Part shown: positions 52,529-61,060 of the stretch, piece after piece
Layout: the number at the start of each line of letters is the position of its first letter
Position numbering within the stretch: position 1 is the first letter of the stretch
Source of the DNA: Hymenobacter properus
GTDB taxonomy: Bacteria > Bacteroidota > Bacteroidia > Cytophagales > Hymenobacteraceae
Assembly: GCF_015694735.1 (NCBI RefSeq)
Contig: NZ_JADQDP010000001.1
Location: 744,001 to 808,000, forward strand
Length of the DNA: 64,000 nt
Direction: 5' to 3'
Notes under the pieces: generated by a model
What the model was told of the DNA's origin: nothing
Database searches by the model: none
Seen by the model: the letters and a program-made list of their open reading frames with translations, nothing else
Position numbers and translations under genes: made by a program

Positions 52529-53107
52529 ATGCTTCGTTTCCTGCTCCTAGCTTCCATGGCCGGCTGCCTGGCCACTGCCCCCCGCCTGGCCGCCGCCCAG
52601 GATGGCGGCTTTCCCGTGCAAACCACGGCCAATACCCAGTTTCTCATGCAAAACGGCGAAGTAGTGCGGCGCGACGGCGGCCAAATTACCTCGCTCACGC
52701 AAAACGTGAAGCTAAGCAACGGGGTCAAAATCAATTACAAGAGCGGCATTGTGGAAATGCCAGCCGACAAAATAAACCCCAAGGGCAAGAAAATTACCCT
52801 GCACGAAGGCGACTACGTGCGCCCCGACGGCGGCGTAGTCTTCGCCACGCCCAGCAGCGCCGCCGCGGCCCGGGGCGATGCCGCCGCGGGTACCCCAGGC
52901 GCCAACGGCGCCCGCTACGATACCTACGTGCAGCACGGCCCCGGCTTCTCCGACCCTGCTATCCAAATGGGCCTGCTCCAGAAAAAAGTGGAATTGCTGA
53001 CGCAAAAAGTGCAGCTGCTCAGCCGGGGGCGGACGGACTTGCCCGACACCAAGTCCATCGACGACCAGCTGGCACAAATCAATTCGCAGCTGAATGCGCC
53101 GAAGTAA
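52529..53107 (+). CDS. DUF6799 domain-containing exported protein
   Basis: The 192-aa protein has a signal peptide ending LAAAQ. The region QFLMQNGEVVRRDGGQITSL, VKLSNGVKINYKSGIVEMPADK and ITLHEGDYVRPDGGV matches the repeated strand pattern of DUF6799. The C-terminal 50 residues are helix-forming (QKKVELLTQKVQLLSRG). Function unknown. Confidence 0.85.
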   Translation: MLRFLLLASMAGCLATAPRLAAAQDGGFPVQTTANTQFLMQNGEVVRRDGGQITSLTQNVKLSNGVKINYKSGIVEMPADKINPKGKKITLHEGDYVRPDGGVVFATPSSAAAARGDAAAGTPGANGARYDTYVQHGPGFSDPAIQMGLLQKKVELLTQKVQLLSRGRTDLPDTKSIDDQLAQINSQLNAPK

Positions 53108-53143
53108 GCCTTTTAGGCATCTGCCAGAATAGATAAACAGCCC

Positions 53144-53231
53144 GTCATGCTGAGCGCAGCCGAAGCATCTCTACCGCGCAAGTAATCATTTACTCTTGCA
53201 CGCGAGATGCTTCGGCTGCGCTCAGCATGAC
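53144..53231. repeat. Long inverted repeat, CATCTC flavour, between convergent genes
   Basis: Perfect 28-bp arms (53144-53171 and 53204-53231) carry GTCATGCTGAGCGCAGCCGA then AGCATCTC. The centre is 32 bases. Position 17 of the core is C here, matched in both arms. Confidence 0.92.
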
Positions 53232-53265
53232 CGTTTTAGTATTAACCTAACAATGCAGACAGCCT

Positions 53266-54273
53266 TTAGCTGTTCAGCCGCAACAGCCCTCCCGATTCCG
53301 TCACTGCGCCAAAAGGCTCGTCTTTCACAATAAGGAAGCCATCAAGGTCGTGCACGTCGGCCAGGGCGCTGATTTGCAAGGCGGCCGCAATACCCACCGA
53401 GGTTTCTACCATACAGCCCAGCATCGGGATGAGGCCGTACGCCCGCGTCTGGCGTAGCAGCTCAATGCCGCGCCGGTAACCGCCGGCCTTCATAAGTTTC
53501 ACGTTCACGCCGTGGAACTGCTGCGCAATTTCTGAGAAATCGGCGGTGTCGGTTACCGATTCATCGGCCAGCAGCGGCACGGTGCTGCGGGGCTTCAGGT
53601 AGCGGTAGTGGTCGGCGAATGCGGCGGGCAAGGGCTGTTCCAGGAAGCGCAGGTTGAGGCCGGGCAGCGCAGCAGCCTGCTCCAGGAATAGCAGCACGGC
53701 GTCGGCATCGGGCCACGCTTCGTTGCCGTCCACCAGCAGGGCGTGGCAGGGCAGGGCGCGGGCTACTTCGCGCAGCAGTTCGAGCCCTTCGGCCTGATTT
53801 ACTTTGATTTTGATGAGCTCGAAACGAGCCATGTCCAGCTCGCGCAAAAAGCCGGCAACCTCGCCCGCCTCCATAATGGGCAACGAGAAAGCCGTGGGAA
53901 CAGCCGGCGCGGGCGCGGGCACGCCCAGCCATTGCCACACCGGCTGCCCGGCGCGCGCAGCCAGCCACTGCACCAGCGCTGATTCGAGCGCGAAGCTCAG
54001 GGCGTGCGCCACAGGCCGGGCGGTCAGCAGGGCATCTAAATCTGCCAGGGTATCTACCGACGCCAGGCCGTGGGCCAGCAACGCGGCGAACTGCTCGCTC
54101 AGCAGCTCGGGGGTTTCCTCATAGCGCACGTTGGGCGCAGCCTCGCCCCGGGCGCGGTGGCCGTGGCCCTCAATGTGCACCAGCAGGTTGGTTTTGGCTG
54201 CAGAAGCGTTGCGCGAAATTTTCCACACGAAGCGCAGGGGCAGCTCGTGGGCAGTGAGGGTCCAGGTGGGCAT
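53266..54273 (-). CDS. Dipeptide epimerase (enolase superfamily, Ala-Glu type)
   Basis: The start at MPTWTLTAHELPLRFVWKIS gives 335 aa. Muconate-lactonizing-type features are seen: the KIKVN motif (catalytic Lys) in FELIKIKVNQAEG, metal ligands in LLVDGNEAW, RFLEQPLP and LLADESVTD, then the second Lys in NVKLMKAGGYRRG. The enzyme epimerises L-Ala-D/L-Glu and similar dipeptides in peptidoglycan recycling. Confidence 0.92.
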   Translation of the reverse strand: MPTWTLTAHELPLRFVWKISRNASAAKTNLLVHIEGHGHRARGEAAPNVRYEETPELLSEQFAALLAHGLASVDTLADLDALLTARPVAHALSFALESALVQWLAARAGQPVWQWLGVPAPAPAVPTAFSLPIMEAGEVAGFLRELDMARFELIKIKVNQAEGLELLREVARALPCHALLVDGNEAWPDADAVLLFLEQAAALPGLNLRFLEQPLPAAFADHYRYLKPRSTVPLLADESVTDTADFSEIAQQFHGVNVKLMKAGGYRRGIELLRQTRAYGLIPMLGCMVETSVGIAAALQISALADVHDLDGFLIVKDEPFGAVTESGGLLRLNS

Positions 54274-54554
54274 GGATGGAGCGGGCAGGGCGGGGAATTC
54301 AGGCGGCGAAGTTGCGCCCAAAAACACCACAGCTACGCACCGCCCAGGAAAAAGGCTAACTGCGCGGGCTTTGTTTGCGGCACCGGCATCAACCTTTGTC
54401 GGCCGTAGGGCTGCTTTTAGAAATTTCGAAGTGCCTTTGTGCACAGCGTTTTCCGGCTTCCTCGCAGCAAGCAATTGCAGCGGCGGCCGTGTGGCTGGCT
54501 GGATAATGCCGTTCTTTATGGCCTCATTCCCCCACCCTGCCCTTTTCTCAAAGC

Positions 54555-55979
54555 ATGGCGAAATCCCGTTTACTCCCTATTGCCTTGGTTTGCCTGCTGC
54601 TGGCAGGCCTTCTTACGGCCCTTAGTGTCAACCACCTAGTGGCCTTGCCTAATACCGTTTTGATGGCGGTCCGGTGGCTGGCCCTGTTGGTGCTGGCCGC
54701 CGCGGTGGCCCCGCGCCGTTCCCTCACCCTCTGGATAGTGCTGGCCATGCTGGTGGGCGCCGAAGCCGGAGCCGACTTCCCGGAGCAAGCCCAGGGCCTG
54801 AAAGTGCTGAGCGACGTCTTTCTGCGCCTGGTGAAAACCATTATTGCGCCGCTCGTATTTGCCACGCTGGTAGTGGGCATAGCCGGCCACGCCGACCTGA
54901 AAAAGGTGGGACGCATGGGCGTCAAGGCCCTAGTGTACTTCGAGGTGGTGACCACCTTCGCGCTGTTTATTGGCCTGGCTGCCATCAACCTGACTAAAGC
55001 CGGCCGACTCGACCCGGCCGTGCTGGCCGCCGCCCAGCGCACCAGCAACGTGAATGAAACCATTGCGGCCGCCCCCAAGCAGACTGCCGCCGACATCATC
55101 ACGCACATTTTCCCCGAAAACATCGCCAAATCGATAGCCGAAGGCCAGGTGCTGCAGGTTGTGGTATTTGCCATCATCTTCGCCATTGGTCTGGCCATGG
55201 TATCGGAAAAGCACCGCCGGCCTATGGTGGAGTGGTCGGAAAGCCTGTCGGAGGTGATGTTTAAGTTCACCAATGTGGTGATGTTCTTTGCGCCGCTGGG
55301 CGTGGGCGGTGCCATTGCCTACACGGTAGGCAAAATGGGCTTTGGTCCGCTGGTCAACGCGGTGCAGCTGCTGCTAACGCTGTATGCGGCTTTGATTGCC
55401 TTTGTCCTCCTGGTTTTGCTGCCCGTGGCCCTGATAGCCCGCATACCGCTCAAGCGCTTCGTGCGGGCCGTGGCCGAGCCTGTGAGCATTGCATTCGCCA
55501 CCACCAGCTCGGAAGCGGCTCTGCCCCGCGCCATGGAAGCCATGGAAAGCATTGGGGTGCCGCGGCGCGTGGTGGCCTTCGTGATGCCCACCGGCTACTC
55601 GTTCAACCTGGACGGCACCACTCTGTACCTCTCGCTGGCAGCCATCTTTGTGGCGCAGGCCGCCGGGGTAGACCTCACCTTTGGCCAGCAGTTGGTTATG
55701 GTATTCACCCTGATGCTGACCAGCAAAGGCGTGGCCGGGGTGCCCCGCGCCTCGCTCGTCATTTTGCTTGCCACAGTGGCGTCGTTCAACCTGCCGCCGT
55801 GGCCGGTATTCATCATCCTCGGCATCGACGCGCTGATGGACATGGCACGCACCGCCGTGAACGTGCTGGGCAACTGCCTGGCCTCGGCGGTTGTGGCCCG
55901 GTGGGAGGGTGAATTTGTGGACGATTACGTGGGACCCGACCCAACTGCCGTGCCCGAACAGCCCGAATTGACTCACTGA
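54555..55979 (+). CDS. Dicarboxylate/amino acid:cation symporter (DAACS family)
   Basis: The 474-aa membrane protein has about eight helices plus two re-entrant loops. Family motifs are clear: LVKTIIAPLVFATLVVGIAGH near helix 3, AFATTSSEAALPRAMEAME (the Ser-rich hairpin loop) and GYSFNLDGTTLYLSLAAIFVAQAAG (the NMDGT-type sodium site). It imports glutamate, aspartate or C4-dicarboxylates with Na+ or H+. The N-terminus has two extra hydrophobic segments. Confidence 0.94.
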   Translation: MAKSRLLPIALVCLLLAGLLTALSVNHLVALPNTVLMAVRWLALLVLAAAVAPRRSLTLWIVLAMLVGAEAGADFPEQAQGLKVLSDVFLRLVKTIIAPLVFATLVVGIAGHADLKKVGRMGVKALVYFEVVTTFALFIGLAAINLTKAGRLDPAVLAAAQRTSNVNETIAAAPKQTAADIITHIFPENIAKSIAEGQVLQVVVFAIIFAIGLAMVSEKHRRPMVEWSESLSEVMFKFTNVVMFFAPLGVGGAIAYTVGKMGFGPLVNAVQLLLTLYAALIAFVLLVLLPVALIARIPLKRFVRAVAEPVSIAFATTSSEAALPRAMEAMESIGVPRRVVAFVMPTGYSFNLDGTTLYLSLAAIFVAQAAGVDLTFGQQLVMVFTLMLTSKGVAGVPRASLVILLATVASFNLPPWPVFIILGIDALMDMARTAVNVLGNCLASAVVARWEGEFVDDYVGPDPTAVPEQPELTH

Positions 55980-56173
55980 TTTTGGTTAATCTAACCGTTA
56001 ATTTTTCTTCCAGTCAGGGGCTTTTTCGCGCCATTCGCCGAATTTAGAACACCTTGCCAACTGAATCCGTTAACTTAGCTATTACTTAAAGCGACGAGTG
56101 CTCCCTCCACCCGCCTTTTTTGCACTTTTCAGCTTTTGCCTTACCATTTTCCCTCTTTATCAACCCTAGAGCT

Positions 56174-56833
56174 ATGAAATTGACTCGTCAACTCGCGCTA
56201 CTGGCTTTGGCACCGGCCTTTTTAGTGGCTCCCGCTTGCGTATCGGTGAAAAACCAAATGCGTAGCACGCCCACCGCCACCATTTCCAAGCGCCTGCCGC
56301 CGCTGGAAGTACTGGCCGACCAAGGCCCGCTCGCGATGAATGACGGGGCATTGCCCGAAGACCCGCTGAAACTGTTCCAACAAGAGTGCCACGTCAACCT
56401 GACTGAGCCCACCGACTCGGCCACCTACGGCTACGCTAAGCTGGTGGTGAAGAAAGTAAAAACCCTGCGCACGGGCCGCGCGGTGCAGGGCCTGCAGGTG
56501 CTCACCTTCATGGTGCCGGCCGTGCTGGGCATTCCGCTCGAATGGTACAAAACCACGCTGCAAGCCGAAGTGCAGGTGAGCGACGCCGCCGGCAACTTGC
56601 TGGGCTCCTACTCGGGCACTGGCACGTCGGAAGTGAAAGTGGCCATGTACCACGGCTACTCCCAGACCACGGCCCCGCGCCTCGCCGACATCATCGCCCT
56701 GCGCGGCGCCATGGCCCAGATTCGGCCCCAGCTTGACACGGCCACGGCCCGCCTGCGGCCCTTGCTGCTAGCTGGCGGCACCGTCGAAAACCCCACCCTG
56801 CCATCGTCGTCGGGCCTCACCGGCAGCCGCTAA
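56174..56833 (+). CDS. Putative lipoprotein, unknown
   Basis: The 219-aa product starts MKLTRQLALLALAPAFLVAP and has a lipobox-like VAPAC at about residue 22. A short charged region precedes beta-like strands and a hydrophobic stretch, VLTFMVPAVLGIPLEWY. No family is recognised. Confidence 0.7.
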   Translation: MKLTRQLALLALAPAFLVAPACVSVKNQMRSTPTATISKRLPPLEVLADQGPLAMNDGALPEDPLKLFQQECHVNLTEPTDSATYGYAKLVVKKVKTLRTGRAVQGLQVLTFMVPAVLGIPLEWYKTTLQAEVQVSDAAGNLLGSYSGTGTSEVKVAMYHGYSQTTAPRLADIIALRGAMAQIRPQLDTATARLRPLLLAGGTVENPTLPSSSGLTGSR

Positions 56834-56918
56834 GTTATTTCCGGCCGGGCAAGGCCGCTTTTTTAATCTGACCTGCATGGCCCGAGGTGCCTTCCGTTTG
56901 GGAGAGGGCCTCGGGCCT

Positions 56919-56926
56919 TACCTTTG
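56919..56926 (+). promoter_or_regulatory. TACCTTTG -7 box before a lipoprotein gene
   Basis: TACCTTTG ends 7 bases before the ATG at 56934, again leaving almost no leader. Confidence 0.6.
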
Positions 56927-56933
56927 ACGGGCT

Positions 56934-57464
56934 ATGGCTCTTTCGCGCTTACATCGTTTTTCTGCCTTTGCCCTGCTGGGTGCCGCGCTCGGGGGCTGCT
57001 GCGCCAATGACGTTTGCGACCCCGACGACCCGCTGGCTGATGCCGTGAAGCTGCGTTTCTCGCCACGTTTCGCGCAGAACGACCTGGACACGCTGACCGT
57101 GCTGCGCTACCCCAAGGTATTTACGGCCAACACCCGCCCCGAGAGCGTAACCTTTGTGCGCACGGCGGCGCCCCTCCGCGGCGACTCTATTCTAATCAAT
57201 AACAGTACGCCGTTTGCGCGCACCGGCAACACCACGCTGGGCAACTACCGCTACGTGGTGCAATACCTGGCCCACCCCAATGGCGTGCCGAAGGGGGTGC
57301 TGACCACGGCTTTCGTCATCGACAGCCTCCGCATTCAGGGGAATTACGAGGCCACCGGGTGCTGCACCCAATACACCAACACGACCAAGACGGTATACTA
57401 CACCAGCGGCGGAGTGGCCCAGGTCGTCGATTTGAAGCAACAGCCCTTTCTGCTGATTCCCTAA
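56934..57464 (+). CDS. Cys-rich lipoprotein, unknown
   Basis: The 176-aa protein has a hydrophobic N-terminus ending LGAALGGCC, a lipobox at about residue 22. Four more Cys residues occur, two close to the N-terminus (CCANDVC) and a CC pair in EATGCCTQYTN. The remaining strands are polar. No domain was recognised. Confidence 0.7.
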   Translation: MALSRLHRFSAFALLGAALGGCCANDVCDPDDPLADAVKLRFSPRFAQNDLDTLTVLRYPKVFTANTRPESVTFVRTAAPLRGDSILINNSTPFARTGNTTLGNYRYVVQYLAHPNGVPKGVLTTAFVIDSLRIQGNYEATGCCTQYTNTTKTVYYTSGGVAQVVDLKQQPFLLIP

Positions 57465-57542
57465 TGGCCGAGGCGGGGGCGTGGCACGTATAGCATGGGC
57501 CGGGCTGCAACGATTGGGCGGGTACCGGTGTTTCTCGTTCCT

Positions 57543-59906
57543 ATGGCTGCTGATACTTCCCTGTCCCCCACCCTCGGGGTGCCCGACTCGCGCACCAACG
57601 CCGCTCCTTCGTCGTTTCCGTTCCGCTCCACGCTCAGCCTCGAACCGCTGATAGCCTATTGGCAGAAGCGCGAGGAATCCAGCAACGCCGGCGTGCGGCT
57701 GCTGGCCGAAGCCATTGGCCAGCAGGTGGCCGACGCGCCTTGGAGCCGCGGCCCGTTGCACGATGCCTCGGTGCTGGAATGCAATTGCGACCTGGTCGAA
57801 ACGCTGATGCTGGCTGTGTTTCCGCCGGCCTCCTTTTCGACGGACATCAGCGGGGTGGTGGGGCCGTTTCAGCGGCACTGCTTCTACTCCACCCAGTTGT
57901 TTCAGGAGGTGATGCTCAACAAGGACCGCAGCATCAAGCAGCCCCTGAACATCGACATGGCCACCATGGAACGGCACATGGGCCTGATGGCTTACCACCT
58001 GGTACTCAACCGGGTGTACGGGGCCGAGATTCCGCCGCTGGGCACCATCGTGTTCACGGTGCCCGATTATAAAATTGGGCTTTACCGGCACTATGGAGTC
58101 GATTTCAATTCCGATTTTGTGACGGTGAAGGTAGTGGGCGAGCCGCCCCACCTCAGCCCCGAGCAGCTCGAAATGCTGGTGCACAACCGCCACCGGCCCG
58201 AGCTGTGGCGCCAGCTGCTGCCCGCCGAGCACTTCGAGTTGGAAGGCTTCAACCTGCTGCAGCTCGTGGACGTGACCGACCAGGAAATCCTGTCGGAGCT
58301 GAAATACGACCTGCTGGAGCGCGACGTGCTGCAAACCCCGGCCCGCTTCGAGCAGATTCAGGAGAAGCTGCGGGTGCTGTTTGCCCAGCCGGCCCTGCAG
58401 CTGGGCATTGCGGCTTATGATGATAAGAAGCGTGCCTTCGTGGACTTTGGGCACAAAATCAACCACAGCTTCCTTACCAAGCAGGTGCAGAGCCAGTCGT
58501 CGGACAGCAGTTTCCGGCAGATATACGAGCGGCTGCTGAGCGAACGGGAACCGCTGGTGCTCAAGGATGTGGCTTCTTCGGACCTGCCCGATGACCTGCG
58601 CCAGCAGATTATGAGCCTGGGCATCAATTCGGCCATCCTGGCTTTGCTGCCTTACGGCAGCGACACGGTGGGCTTGCTGGAGCTGGGCACGCCCGAAGTC
58701 AATGCCCTCGACGAGTTCGACATGGATAAGGTGTCGCAGTTTGTGCCACTGTTTGCCGTGGCCGTGAAACGCAACGCCGAGGACCTGCAGGCCCGGGTGC
58801 AATCGGTTATTCGTGAGAAGTTTACGGCCATTCATCCCACTATGGAATGGCGTTTTATGGACGCGGCCCGCAACCTGCTGGCCAAGCTCGACGCCGGTAA
58901 CCGCACGGCCGAGATGGAGCCCATCGTGTTCGAGGATGTGTACCCGCTGCACGGCTCCTGCGACATCCGCAGCAGCAGTACCGTGCGCAACGAGGCCATT
59001 CAGGGCGACCTAATCGAGCACCTCACCCTGGCCAATAAGGTGCTGAAAAAAGCCTCCGAATGCCAGGAACTGCCCATACTGGACGAGCTTAAGTTCTACG
59101 TCACCAAAAACCTGAAGCGCCTGCACGAGGGCATGCTCACCGGCGACGAGGCCAACATTTACGACTCTCTAAAGCGCGAAGTGGAGCCGCTGTTTGAATA
59201 CCTGGCAGCCCACACGCCGGAACTGCGGCCCATCATCACCAAGTATTGGAGCAACATCGACCCCAAGCTGGGCATCCTCTACAAGCGGCGGCAGGACTTT
59301 GAAACCAGCGTGACCACGCTCAACGACGCGGTGAGCGACTACCTCGACGAGGAGGAGGAAAAGGCCCAGCAGATGTTTCCGCACTACTTCCAGCGTTACA
59401 AAACCGACGGGGTGGAGTTCAACATCTACGTGGGCAGCACCCTGGTCGAAAACAAGCCCTTTGACCTGGTTTTCCTGAAAAACCTGCGCCTGTGGCAGCT
59501 GCTCACGATGGTGGAAATCACGCGCCGCACCGCCGCGCTCAAGGCCACCCTGCCCGTACCGCTCGACACCACGCAGCTCATCCTCATTCACGGCCAGCCC
59601 CTTAGCATCCGGTTCCGACAGGATGAGCGGCAGTTTGACGTGGACGGCGCCTATAACATCCGTTACGAAATCATCAAGAAGCGCATCGACAAAGCCACCG
59701 TGTTGGGCACCGGCGAGCGCCTCACCCAGCCCGGCACCATTGCCCTCGTTTATGCTCAAACCCGCGAGGCCGTGGAGTACTACGAGTACATCGACTACCT
59801 GCAGGACCGGGGCCTGCTAGAGCCCGGCGTGGAGGAGTTGGAACTGGAAGAACTGCAAGGCGTGAAGGGCCTGTTGGCCCTACGAGTTAAGGTACGGATT
59901 TTATAA
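57543..59906 (+). CDS. Large cytoplasmic protein with a probable GAF domain
   Basis: The start at MAADTSLSPTLGVPDSRTNA gives 787 aa. No signal peptide or membrane segment is present. Residues about 290-420 look like a GAF fold (FRQIYERLLSEREPLVLKDV, LGINSAILALLPYGSDTVGLLELGTP). The C-terminal half is helical with acidic clusters (SDYLDEEEEKAQQMF) and ends ELEELQGVKGLLALRVKVRIL. No output domain was identified. A degenerate hairpin follows after 7 bases. Confidence 0.7.
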   Translation: MAADTSLSPTLGVPDSRTNAAPSSFPFRSTLSLEPLIAYWQKREESSNAGVRLLAEAIGQQVADAPWSRGPLHDASVLECNCDLVETLMLAVFPPASFSTDISGVVGPFQRHCFYSTQLFQEVMLNKDRSIKQPLNIDMATMERHMGLMAYHLVLNRVYGAEIPPLGTIVFTVPDYKIGLYRHYGVDFNSDFVTVKVVGEPPHLSPEQLEMLVHNRHRPELWRQLLPAEHFELEGFNLLQLVDVTDQEILSELKYDLLERDVLQTPARFEQIQEKLRVLFAQPALQLGIAAYDDKKRAFVDFGHKINHSFLTKQVQSQSSDSSFRQIYERLLSEREPLVLKDVASSDLPDDLRQQIMSLGINSAILALLPYGSDTVGLLELGTPEVNALDEFDMDKVSQFVPLFAVAVKRNAEDLQARVQSVIREKFTAIHPTMEWRFMDAARNLLAKLDAGNRTAEMEPIVFEDVYPLHGSCDIRSSSTVRNEAIQGDLIEHLTLANKVLKKASECQELPILDELKFYVTKNLKRLHEGMLTGDEANIYDSLKREVEPLFEYLAAHTPELRPIITKYWSNIDPKLGILYKRRQDFETSVTTLNDAVSDYLDEEEEKAQQMFPHYFQRYKTDGVEFNIYVGSTLVENKPFDLVFLKNLRLWQLLTMVEITRRTAALKATLPVPLDTTQLILIHGQPLSIRFRQDERQFDVDGAYNIRYEIIKKRIDKATVLGTGERLTQPGTIALVYAQTREAVEYYEYIDYLQDRGLLEPGVEELELEELQGVKGLLALRVKVRIL

Positions 59907-59913
59907 AATCGTC

Positions 59914-60011
59914 TGTCATCCTGAGGGCAGTGGAGAACCTTCTCACGCTGGCAGTTCAGGAGTGAGGAGGTCCTTCGACTCTGCTTGAGCCGCAGAATGC
60001 TCAGGATGACA
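59914..60011. repeat. Variant GGACCTT-type element between convergent genes
   Basis: The left arm TGTCATCCTGAGGGCAGTGG is shorter than the right arm, which has an insert CTGCTTGAGCCGCAGAATGC before TCAGGATGACA. The insert forms its own TCTGC/GCAGA hairpin, as in the element at 50.0 kb. Confidence 0.8.
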
Positions 60012-60021
60012 ACAAAGACAG

Positions 60022-60702
60022 TTACGGCTGATTTAACACCGCTTTCTCCTCTTTCCAGAAAAGCTTGATGCCGGCCCGGAAGGCTACCAGCCACGCCGCG
60101 CCGCCTGCAAAGCCGGCCAGTACATCGGTGGCGTAGTGGGCGTGCAGGCACACCCGCGTGACGCCGATGAGGCCTGCCCACAATAGTAATGGCGCCACCC
60201 AACGGCGCTGTTTCAGGTGTCGTGCCAGCAGCCAGGCCAGGCAGCCGTAGAACGTGAGCCCCAGCATGGCGTGCCCGCTCGGAAAGCTCAGGCCGTAGGT
60301 GTGTAGTAGGGTATTGACGGGGCGGGGCCGGTTGAAATACAGCTTCAGCAGTTGGTTGAGCAGCACGCTGCCCGCCATGGCCAGCATCCATTCCCAGGCC
60401 TCGCGCGGGTGCCCAGCGCGGCGCATCAGCCACGGCCCGATGATGCTGGCGGGCAATAAAAAGTAAAGCGAAGCAAAAAACGTGACGAAGTTGATGGGCC
60501 CTTCCATGACTGGGTGGGCCTTCTGCCAGGCATCAACAGTGGCGAATGCCCAGGTGTCGAGGGCTTGGGAGTGGTGCACGAACACCACCCGCGCCAGGTA
60601 GAAAAACCCAGCAAACGCCGCCACGAACAAGGCCAGCCCAAGGGCCACTTCGGCCGTGAGCAGGCCGGCCAGTGCCAGCAAGCGAGAAGTCAGGCGGTTC
60701 AT
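60022..60702 (-). CDS. Phosphatase PAP2 family membrane protein
   Basis: The start at MNRLTSRLLALAGLLTAEVAL gives 226 aa; a longer frame would run through the tRNA gene and is rejected. The PAP2 signature is complete: KLYFNRPRP (C1), SFPSGHAML (C2, catalytic His) and RVCLHAHYATDVLAG (C3, nucleophile His). There are about six membrane helices. It is a lipid phosphatase, perhaps for undecaprenyl pyrophosphate. Confidence 0.95.
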   Translation of the reverse strand: MNRLTSRLLALAGLLTAEVALGLALFVAAFAGFFYLARVVFVHHSQALDTWAFATVDAWQKAHPVMEGPINFVTFFASLYFLLPASIIGPWLMRRAGHPREAWEWMLAMAGSVLLNQLLKLYFNRPRPVNTLLHTYGLSFPSGHAMLGLTFYGCLAWLLARHLKQRRWVAPLLLWAGLIGVTRVCLHAHYATDVLAGFAGGAAWLVAFRAGIKLFWKEEKAVLNQP

Positions 60703-60754
60703 AGGCAGGCCTACGCTTCGGGTTGGGGTGAAAAACGGTAATACGTAAAACGAA

Positions 60755-60783
60755 AAAAGCCAGCCCGTGGGGGCTGGCTTTTT
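60755..60783 (-). terminator. Terminator of tRNA-Leu
   Basis: The stem AAAAGCCAGCCC with its complement and a short loop is followed by a T-run on the minus strand, just past the tRNA 3' end. Confidence 0.85.
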
Positions 60784-60788
60784 GAACG

Positions 60789-60870
60789 TGCGCTCGGAGA
60801 GACTCGAACTCTCACACCTTGCGGAACTGCCGCCTGAAGACAGCGCGTCTACCAATTTCGCCACAAGCGC
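60789..60870 (-). tRNA. tRNA-Leu (anticodon CAG)
   Basis: The 82-nt gene folds as a class II tRNA. The acceptor stem is GCGCTTG/CGAGCGC with discriminator A; the D-arm holds AAATTGGTAGACGC; the anticodon loop is TTCAGGC (anticodon CAG, reading CUG); a variable arm TTCCGCAAGGTGT follows; the T-arm is GAGAG-TTCGAGT-CTCTC. CCA is not encoded, as usual in this phylum. A promoter and a terminator flank it. Confidence 0.95.
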
Positions 60871-60922
60871 AGTTGGGGCTAAAAAGCCGCACCACCGTGG
60901 GGTGAAGCGCCTTTTGATGCTG

Positions 60923-60930
60923 CAAAGATA
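60923..60930 (-). promoter_or_regulatory. Promoter of tRNA-Leu
   Basis: TATCTTTG on the minus strand fits TAnnTTTG, with a TTG about 21 bases upstream (near 60953) as -33. It lies about 50 bases before the tRNA 5' end. Confidence 0.7.
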
Positions 60931-61060
60931 TAGTTCCTTTTCACCCCGACGCAACTTTTGCACGTATTTTTTCTCCTGCCCGGCCCTTGGCCACGCACCG
61001 GGGATTGTTTCTCAGTTACTTGCTGCATGATATTTTTTTCACATTCTGGTAATCTTGGGC

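Noticed and set aside
57192..58952. A 586-codon antisense frame over the GAF-like gene
   Set aside because: The plus-strand protein has coherent composition and spacing; the antisense frame crosses two genes and has no domain.
8473..60011. CRISPR array
   Set aside because: The repeats are inverted, widely spaced and singly placed between genes; no regular direct repeats with spacers exist.
60789..60870. Integration site at tRNA-Leu
   Set aside because: No integrase gene and no second copy of the tRNA 3' end were found in the window.
60703..60963. An 87-residue N-terminal extension of the PAP2 phosphatase
   Set aside because: It would be read through the terminator and the tRNA gene. The ATG at 60702 gives a normal membrane start.
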